Of a DNA stretch of 8,646 nt, positions 1 through 5,229 are shown one piece after another. The DNA comes from JAYREN01 sp041908845 (GTDB lineage Bacteria; Acidobacteriota; Holophagae; Holophagales; Holophagaceae): the NCBI GenBank assembly GCA_041908845.1, contig JAYREN010000146.1, positions 1-8,646 on the forward strand. Reading direction: 5' to 3'. Below the pieces are notes generated by a model that made no database searches, was not told the origin of the DNA, and saw nothing but the letters and a program-made list of their open reading frames with translations. A program made the translations under genes and the position numbers. The stretch's first letter is position 1. Each line of letters begins with the position of its first letter.

Positions 1-51
1 AGTTTAAGCATTTTCATTCACCACTTGGAAAGACGTTGAACACCCGGAAAA
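1..51. other. downstream flank of purB
   Basis: This short stretch is more AT-rich than the rest of the window and lies immediately after the purB stop codon (purB reads leftward). I see no gene, no convincing hairpin and no T-run that would make a terminator for purB. The purB transcript therefore probably continues or terminates outside the window. Confidence 0.5.
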
Positions 52-1503
52 TCAGACGCGCACTTCCGCCCGTTCCGAGGGGCGGTGATCCTTCAGGGCC
101 GCGGCCACATCCCGAGCCAGGAAGGCCCGCACCTGTTCGGCGGCCCGGCCGGTGAAGCGCCGGGCGTCCAGCAACTCCCGCAGCTCGGTTTCGTTCATGT
201 TCCAGGCGGGATCCGTGGCGAGGAGGCCCAGCAGCTCGTTGCCCTTGCCTTCCTGCTTGATGCGGCGCCCCGCCTCCAGCGAGGCCACCCGGAAGCTCTC
301 GTGCAGATCCTGACGATCGCCGCCCCGCTTCACGCCCTCCATGAGCATGACCTCGGCGGCCATGAAGGGGAGCTCCTGCATGAGCCGAGCCTCGATCATC
401 TTGGGGTTCACCACGAGCCCCGAGGCCACGTTGCGATACAGCACGAGGATCGCGTCCACGGCCAGCAGTCCCTGGCTGATGGTCAGACGGCGGTGGGCGC
501 TGTCATCCAGGGTCCGCTCCATCCACTGGGTGGCCGTGGTCTGGTAGCTGGAGGGCATGAGCCCAAGCACGAAGCGGGCGAGGCTGTTGATGCGCTCGCT
601 GCGCATGGGATTGCGCTTGTAGGGCATGGCGCTGGAACCGATCTGCTTCTTCTCGAAGGGCTCTTCGACCTCCTTCAGGTGCTGAAGCAGCCGCAGGTCG
701 CAGGCGAACTTGCTGGCGCTGGCAGCGATGCCGCAGAGCACCTGACCGATGCGATCCTCCAGCTTGCGAGTGGCGGTCTGGCCACTGACGGGAATGGCCG
801 GGAAGCCCACCTTGGCGCAGAACCGCGCTTCCAGTTCGTCCACCTTGGCGCCATCGCCATTGAAGAGCTCCTGGAAACTGGCCTGGGTGCCTGTGACGCC
901 CTTCACGCCCCGCACCGGCGTGGTGCGGATCACGTGGTCGAGATCCTCCAGATCCAGCAGCAGATCCTGGAGCCACAGGCAGGCGCGCTTGCCCACAGTC
1001 GTAGGCTGGGCGGGCTGGAAGTGCGTGAAGCCGAGGGTCGGCTGTTCGGCCCACTGTCCTGCGAATCCGGAGAGGGCCGCGATCACGTCCTGCAGTCGGC
1101 GCCGCAGCAGTTGCAGGGCCTCCTGGCAGATCAGGAGATCGCCGTTGTCCGTCACGAAGCAGCTGGTGGCCCCCAGGTGGATGATGGGCCGCGCGCTGGG
1201 TGCCTGTTCGCCCCAGGCGTGGATGGCGGCCATCACATCGTGGCGGAGGTCGGCCTCGAAGCGGGCGATGGCCTCGAGATCCACCGCATCCTGGGTGGCC
1301 CGCATCTCGGCAATCTGGGCCTGGGTCACCGGGAGGCCCAGCTCCGCCTCGCTCTCGGCCAGGGCGATCCACAGGCGCCGCCAGGTTCGCATTCTGTAAA
1401 GGGGCGACAGGAGGCGCACCATGGCCTTGGAGGCATAGCGGCTGCTGAGGGGGTGCTCGAACTGCTCAAGTTCAGGGGATTCGGCGGAGGGCAGGAAGTT
1501 CAT
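52..1503 (-). CDS. purB: adenylosuccinate lyase, animal-type
   Basis: Adenylosuccinate lyase splits fumarate from SAICAR and from adenylosuccinate, two steps of cytosolic purine synthesis. The 483-residue product belongs to the fumarase/aspartase superfamily and carries its signature loop at residues 289-299 (GSSAMPYKRNP). The catalytic-type histidine lies in GFTHFQPAQ (residues 158-166), with further family motifs RHDVMA (87-92), IIHLGATSC (107-115) and RGVKGVTGTQASF (198-210). These motifs and the length match human ADSL (484 aa) far better than the shorter E. coli or B. subtilis enzymes, as far as I can compare from memory. The open frame extends nine codons further to 1530, but I chose the ATG at 1503 because AAAGGTG (1508-1514) lies 4 nt upstream of it. 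The 3' end is a TGA at 52-54. The gene is divergent from glyA. Function is secure; the evolutionary subtype is recalled rather than computed. Confidence 0.95.
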   Translation of the reverse strand: MNFLPSAESPELEQFEHPLSSRYASKAMVRLLSPLYRMRTWRRLWIALAESEAELGLPVTQAQIAEMRATQDAVDLEAIARFEADLRHDVMAAIHAWGEQAPSARPIIHLGATSCFVTDNGDLLICQEALQLLRRRLQDVIAALSGFAGQWAEQPTLGFTHFQPAQPTTVGKRACLWLQDLLLDLEDLDHVIRTTPVRGVKGVTGTQASFQELFNGDGAKVDELEARFCAKVGFPAIPVSGQTATRKLEDRIGQVLCGIAASASKFACDLRLLQHLKEVEEPFEKKQIGSSAMPYKRNPMRSERINSLARFVLGLMPSSYQTTATQWMERTLDDSAHRRLTISQGLLAVDAILVLYRNVASGLVVNPKMIEARLMQELPFMAAEVMLMEGVKRGGDRQDLHESFRVASLEAGRRIKQEGKGNELLGLLATDPAWNMNETELRELLDARRFTGRAAEQVRAFLARDVAAALKDHRPSERAEVRV

Positions 1504-1507
1504 GGGA

Positions 1508-1514
1508 CACCTTT
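1508..1514 (-). promoter_or_regulatory. ribosome binding site of purB
   Basis: On the minus strand this reads AAAGGTG, 4 nt before the ATG at 1503. It decides the start: the upstream in-frame ATG codons at 1530 and 1518 have no comparable purine-rich element. Confidence 0.6.
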
Positions 1515-1578
1515 GCATCCAGTGTCTCACAGCGGAATCGTGCGGTTCCTCACGGGTGTTTTGTGCGAAGATTTCCGC

Positions 1579-1585
1579 GAGGTGA
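1579..1585 (+). promoter_or_regulatory. ribosome binding site of glyA
   Basis: GAGGTGA lies 4 nt before the ATG at 1590 and 10 nt before a second in-frame ATG at 1596. It rules out the GTG at 1563, which lies upstream of the site, as the main start. It cannot separate the two ATGs firmly. Confidence 0.6.
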
Positions 1586-1589
1586 CACC

Positions 1590-2834
1590 ATGCCCATGTA
1601 CGAAGCTCTCCGAACGAATGACGCCGCCGTCTTCCAGGCGCTCGACCTCGAAGTCCAGCGCCAACGCCATCACCTGGAGCTGATCGCCTCCGAGAACTAC
1701 GCCTCCAAGGCCGTGATGCAGGCCATGGGCAGCCACTTCACCAACAAGTACGCGGAAGGATACCCCGGCCGCCGCTACTACGGTGGCTGCGCCAATGTGG
1801 ACACCGTGGAGAACATCGCTCGGGATCGAGCCAAGCAACTCTTCGGCGCCGAGCACGCCAATGTCCAGCCTCACAGCGGCGCCCAGGCCAACATGAGCGT
1901 CTACCTCTCCGCCCTGAAGCCCGGCGATACGGTGCTTGGCCTGGATCTGGCCCACGGCGGCCACCTCACCCACGGCCACCCTCTCAACAGCAGCGGCATT
2001 CTCTACAAGTTCATCGGCTACCAGGTGCGCAAGGACACGGAGCGTGTGGACATGGAGCAGGTGCGCGCCCTGGCCCTGGAGCACAAGCCCAAGATGATCG
2101 TGGTGGGCGCCTCCGCCTATCCCCGCATCTTCGATTTTCCCGCCTTCCGCGCCATCTGCGATGAGGTCGGCGCACTGATGATGGTGGACATGGCCCACAT
2201 CGCGGGCCTCGTGGCCACGGGCCATCACCCCAGCCCGGTGCCTTACGCTGATTTCGCCACCACCACCACCCACAAGACCCTGCGCGGACCTCGCGGCGGC
2301 CTGGTGCTCTGCAAGGAGAAGTACGCCAAGGACCTGGACCGCGCCGTCTTCCCGGGCGTCCAGGGTGGCCCCCTGATGCACGTCATTGCCGCCAAGGCCG
2401 TGGCCTTCGGCGAGGCCCTCAAGCCCGAATTCAAGGCCTACCAGGAACAGGTGGTCAAAAACGCCAAGGTGCTCGCGGATTCGCTCTCCGCCAAGGGCTG
2501 GCGCATCGTTTCCGGCGGCACCGACAACCACCTGATGCTGGTGGATGTCTTCGCCCAGGGCATTCTGGGTAGCGAAGCGGAAAAAGCGCTGGATCTCACG
2601 GGTATCACCGTCAACAAGAACGGCATTCCCTTCGATCCCAACCCCCCGCTCAAGCCCAGCGGCATCCGTCTCGGCAGCCCCGCCGTCACCACCCGGGGTA
2701 TGAAGGAGACCGAGATGGCCCTGATCGCGGACTGGATCGATCTCACCCTCCGGCACCGGGCCGACGAATCCGCCCTCGCCCGCATTCGGGAGCAGGTCTT
2801 CCATCTCTCTGAGCAGTTCTCGATTCCCGAGTAG
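1590..2834 (+). CDS. glyA: serine hydroxymethyltransferase
   Basis: This PLP enzyme interconverts serine plus tetrahydrofolate with glycine plus 5,10-methylene-tetrahydrofolate, and is the main source of one-carbon units for purines, thymidylate and methionine. The 414-residue product has the usual bacterial length (about 415-420). The PLP lysine is K229 in TTTTHKTLRGPRGG (224-237). Other hallmarks are ELIASENYAS (30-39), YAEGYPGRRYYGG (54-66), the cofactor-contacting DMAHIAG (200-206) and the C-terminal GIRLGSPAVTTRG (358-370), which includes the carboxylate-binding arginine. I chose the ATG at 1590 because of the GAGGTGA just upstream; an ATG two codons later is equally possible, and a GTG at 1563 lies before that site. 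It is divergent from purB, which links one-carbon supply with purine synthesis. It ends with TAG. Confidence 0.97.
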   Translation: MPMYEALRTNDAAVFQALDLEVQRQRHHLELIASENYASKAVMQAMGSHFTNKYAEGYPGRRYYGGCANVDTVENIARDRAKQLFGAEHANVQPHSGAQANMSVYLSALKPGDTVLGLDLAHGGHLTHGHPLNSSGILYKFIGYQVRKDTERVDMEQVRALALEHKPKMIVVGASAYPRIFDFPAFRAICDEVGALMMVDMAHIAGLVATGHHPSPVPYADFATTTTHKTLRGPRGGLVLCKEKYAKDLDRAVFPGVQGGPLMHVIAAKAVAFGEALKPEFKAYQEQVVKNAKVLADSLSAKGWRIVSGGTDNHLMLVDVFAQGILGSEAEKALDLTGITVNKNGIPFDPNPPLKPSGIRLGSPAVTTRGMKETEMALIADWIDLTLRHRADESALARIREQVFHLSEQFSIPE

Positions 2835-2940
2835 ATCCACACTCGGTAGGGCCCAGAATCCACTTCGGACAGGGAATGAGGCAGTTGGTCTGCCCCATCG
2901 AAGATTTCGTGTACAGAGTGAGAGACTCATCCCGCACTGG

Positions 2941-2949
2941 TGCTATCCT
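2941..2949 (+). promoter_or_regulatory. possible extended -10 for the GNAT-fold gene
   Basis: TGCTATCCT resembles a TGn extended -10 with TATCCT at 2944-2949. No good -35 is present; the best candidate near the right spacing is GAGACT at 2922-2927. It overlaps poorly with the terminator-like hairpin just downstream, so at most one reading of this spot may be right. Confidence 0.2.
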
Positions 2950-2959
2950 CCATCCAGGC

Positions 2960-2980
2960 AGGGCGCTTATCGCTTTTTTT
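2960..2980 (+). terminator. candidate rho-independent terminator after glyA
   Basis: AGGGCG (2960-2965), a CTTAT loop (2966-2970) and CGCTTT (2971-2976) can form a short stem: three G-C pairs, two G-U pairs and one A-U pair. It runs into seven T residues (2974-2980). The stem is weak but the T-run is the only one of its kind in the window. It sits 125 nt past the glyA stop and would separate glyA from the next gene. Confidence 0.4.
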
Positions 2981-3051
2981 CACTCTCGGATCTCCGACGG
3001 ACTTGGCAACTATTCCACCTGCCGAAATCCCCAATCCATAGGCTTCTCCTC

Positions 3052-4212
3052 ATGCCTTCCCCCACACCCGATTCGGCCTTCGCCTGGAACTCCACCGTTC
3101 CAGCGGACCAACCCGGATACCTCCATGGGCTGCCCTCCGAGGGGCACCTGACCATCCTCGGCACGAAGGATGAGGCGGCCTGGATGGAGGTCATCCATGC
3201 GGCAGGTGGGCATGATTTCTGTCATCTCCCCACCTACCACCGCGTGGCGGAGCACCAAGGCGATGGCTTGGCCCATTTTTTCGTGTGGCGCGAAGCCGAT
3301 CACATGATCGCACTACCCCTGCTGCTGCGACCCATTGACCCGGCGCGTCCCAACGGCTGGCAGGACGCTACCTCCGTGTATGGGTACGGCGGCCCCATCG
3401 TGTCGCCCACGGATATCCCCGATTCCGTGATCCATCATTTCCAGGCGGCTCTTTTTACGTCCTTCCAATCCCTACGCATCGTGACCGCTTTCTCGCGCCT
3501 TCACCCTCTGTTCGCCCAGCATCGCATCCTTCAAGGAATCGGCGAATTCAAGATCAAGGGCCCGACGATCTCCATTGACCTCACTCAGTCCGAAGAGGTG
3601 CAGTGGGCGGGCTATCACAAGAGATGCCGGACGACCATCCGCAAGCTCCTGGAGGCCGGGTTCGTGGGCTTGCACGATACTGAGATGCGCTACCTGCCCG
3701 AGTTCGTCGAGATCTATCACGAAACCATGGGACGGGTGAGCGCTCACCAAGACTATTACTTTGACCTAGCCTATTTCCGGACCCTGGCCCGGGAACTCGG
3801 TCCTGCCCTTCATCTATTCGTGGTGCTCCACAACAACCAGGTTGCTGGCGCGACCATGGCAACACTCGCAGGCGGCATCATGCAGGACTTCCTGGGAGGC
3901 TCCCGGAATGACTTCCTGAAGATGTCCCCAGACCGCCTCTCAGTGGATACGGAACGACGCTGCGCGCGCCAGATGGGCGCCCATGTCCTGCATCTCGGAG
4001 GCGGCGTCGGTTCCCAGGAGGATTCGGTCTTCGAGTACAAGTCCCGTTTTTCAGACCGCAGGCACACCTTCTCCACCTGGCAGGCCCTGCTCCTTCCCCA
4101 GGTCTATCAGGAACTTTGCGAGGAGAAGGCCCGCCTGAACGCCGCCCAGGGCCTTCGAGCCACCAACCCCGACTATTTCCCGGCCTACCGCTGCCCTACG
4201 GTACCGCTATAG
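3052..4212 (+). CDS. FemAB-like GNAT-fold acyl/aminoacyl-transferase
   Basis: The 386-residue protein looks like the FemAB / Acetyltransf_6 branch of the GNAT superfamily, two linked GNAT-like halves with no signal peptide or membrane segment. Visible family features are HLPTYHRVAE (58-67), DATSVYGYGGPI (105-116), the second-half motif ISIDLTQSEEVQWAGYHKRCRTTIRK (split here: residues 173-185 and 186-198, with the basic helix RCRTTIRK), and HLGGGVGSQEDSVFEYKSRFS (314-334, key residues the GGG turn, E323 and K330). Relatives transfer amino acids from tRNA to peptidoglycan precursors or acylate amino groups during exopolysaccharide or surface-glycan assembly; the substrate here is unknown. It stands alone, separated from glyA by 217 bp and convergent with the next gene. 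The ATG at 3052 lacks a clear ribosome binding site; a Met codon at 3184 has GAGG upstream, but starting there would cut into the conserved N-terminal half. Fold call is good, function open. Confidence 0.75.
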   Translation: MPSPTPDSAFAWNSTVPADQPGYLHGLPSEGHLTILGTKDEAAWMEVIHAAGGHDFCHLPTYHRVAEHQGDGLAHFFVWREADHMIALPLLLRPIDPARPNGWQDATSVYGYGGPIVSPTDIPDSVIHHFQAALFTSFQSLRIVTAFSRLHPLFAQHRILQGIGEFKIKGPTISIDLTQSEEVQWAGYHKRCRTTIRKLLEAGFVGLHDTEMRYLPEFVEIYHETMGRVSAHQDYYFDLAYFRTLARELGPALHLFVVLHNNQVAGATMATLAGGIMQDFLGGSRNDFLKMSPDRLSVDTERRCARQMGAHVLHLGGGVGSQEDSVFEYKSRFSDRRHTFSTWQALLLPQVYQELCEEKARLNAAQGLRATNPDYFPAYRCPTVPL

Positions 4213-4232
4213 TCGACAGGGCCTCGGGGCCC
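4213..4232. terminator. hairpin between convergent genes
   Basis: The 20-bp gap between two converging stop codons holds GGGCC (4219-4223), a TCGG loop (4224-4227) and GGCCC (4228-4232). This perfect 5-bp GC stem would form on either strand. No T-run follows on either side, so a role as a bidirectional terminator or transcript-end stabiliser is possible but weak. Confidence 0.3.
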
Positions 4233-5219
4233 CTACCACCCCAGCAGGTACGCAAAGATCAGCGGCGCTACGATGGTCGCATCGGACTCGACGATGAATT
4301 TCGGCGTGTCCACGCCCAGCTTGCCCCAGGTGATCTTCTCGTTGGGCACGGCGCCGCTGTAGGAGCCGTAGCTGGTGGTGCTGTCGCTGATCTGGCAGAA
4401 GTAGCCCCAGAGCGGCACATTGGTGCGCTCCAGATCCTGGTGGAGCATGGGCACCACGCAGATGGGGAAGTCGCCCGCGATGCCGCCGCCGATCTGGAAC
4501 ATGCCCAGGGGGGCGTCCTTCGTCACCTTCGTGTAGTGCTCCGCCAGCCAAGTCATGTACTCGATGCCGCTGCGCACGGTGTGGACGTTCTTCACGTCGC
4601 CCCGGATCACAGCCGCTGCGTACATGTTGCCGAGGGTCGAGTCCTCCCAGCCCGGCACCACGATGGGGACGTTCTTTTCGAGCGCGGCCAGCATCCAGGA
4701 GTTCTTGGGATCGATCTGGTAATACTCCTTGTACTTGCCACTCCTGAGCACTTTCTGGAAGAACTCGTGGGGGAAGTAGCGCTCGCCCTTGGCGTCGGCC
4801 TCCATCCACACCTCGAGCATGGCCTTCTCCATGCGGCGCATGGCCTCCATCTCGGGAATGCAGGTGTCCGTCACCCGGTTCATGTGGCGACTCAGAAGCC
4901 CTTCTTCGTCCTGGGGCGTGAGATCCCGGTACTGGGGCACGCGCTCGTAGAAGTCGTGGGCCACGAGGTTGAAGATATCCTCTTCCAGGTTGGCGCCGGT
5001 GCAGGTGATGAGGTGGATCTTGTCCTGGCGGATCATCTCGGCCAGGGAAAGCCCCATTTCCGCGGTGCTCATGGCCCCGGCGATGGAGATCATCATCTTG
5101 CCGCCCTGCTCCAGGAACACGCGGTAGCCTTCGGCGGCGTCGATGAGGGCCGCAGCGTTGAAGTGGCGGTAGTGATGCTGGATGAAGCTGCCGACGGGGC
5201 CGAGCACGGGCTTGGACAT
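4233..5219 (-). CDS. deoxyhypusine synthase-like protein
   Basis: True deoxyhypusine synthase uses NAD and spermidine to attach an aminobutyl group to a lysine of eIF5A; bacteria lack eIF5A, so this homologue must do something else, perhaps polyamine chemistry of the homospermidine-synthase kind. The 328-residue protein keeps an NAD-site-like CTGANLEED (73-81), PGWEDSTLGNM (189-199), an IGGG turn (243-246) and VPNEKITWGK (291-300), in which K300 aligns with the human catalytic K329 and W298 with W327. By recalled alignment, human spermidine contacts D243, H288 and D316 are replaced by N198, D250 and Y287. The start at 5219 follows GAGG (5225-5228) by 5 nt; the frame stays open further right, but only across the 3' end of the preceding gene. 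It begins 10 nt after that gene's stop, so translation is probably coupled. The family is well supported and the activity unknown. Confidence 0.88.
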   Translation of the reverse strand: MSKPVLGPVGSFIQHHYRHFNAAALIDAAEGYRVFLEQGGKMMISIAGAMSTAEMGLSLAEMIRQDKIHLITCTGANLEEDIFNLVAHDFYERVPQYRDLTPQDEEGLLSRHMNRVTDTCIPEMEAMRRMEKAMLEVWMEADAKGERYFPHEFFQKVLRSGKYKEYYQIDPKNSWMLAALEKNVPIVVPGWEDSTLGNMYAAAVIRGDVKNVHTVRSGIEYMTWLAEHYTKVTKDAPLGMFQIGGGIAGDFPICVVPMLHQDLERTNVPLWGYFCQISDSTTSYGSYSGAVPNEKITWGKLGVDTPKFIVESDATIVAPLIFAYLLGW

Positions 5220-5229
5220 GGGTACCTCG

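Larger units (their letters stand above)
1504..1589. promoter_or_regulatory. divergent purB-glyA intergenic region
   Basis: This 86-bp spacer separates two divergently read genes, so promoters for both are expected in or close to it. I find no convincing paired -35/-10 hexamers. A TTGCAT at 1513-1518 could be a rightward -35, but the hexamer 17 nt later (AATCGT) is a poor -10. No inverted repeat that would suggest an operator or riboswitch stands out. The regulatory role is inferred from layout only. Confidence 0.45.
2835..3051. other. 217-bp intergenic region after glyA
   Basis: No convincing gene is seen here; reading frames across it are short and lack family features. It holds a candidate terminator at 2960-2980 and a weak extended -10 motif at 2941-2949. 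Short self-complementary bits occur, for example GAGT/ACTC around 2914-2926, but none forms a recognisable structured RNA. Confidence 0.5.

Noticed and set aside
85..1683. 532-codon open frame on the plus strand opposite purB
   Set aside because: It is a shadow of purB in GC-rich DNA: composition is rich in Gly, Ala, His and Leu, there are no family motifs, and it runs past the purB start into glyA.
1527..2930. 467-codon open frame on the minus strand opposite glyA
   Set aside because: It lies antisense to a complete serine hydroxymethyltransferase gene, with low-complexity Gly/Val/His-rich translation and no recognisable domain.
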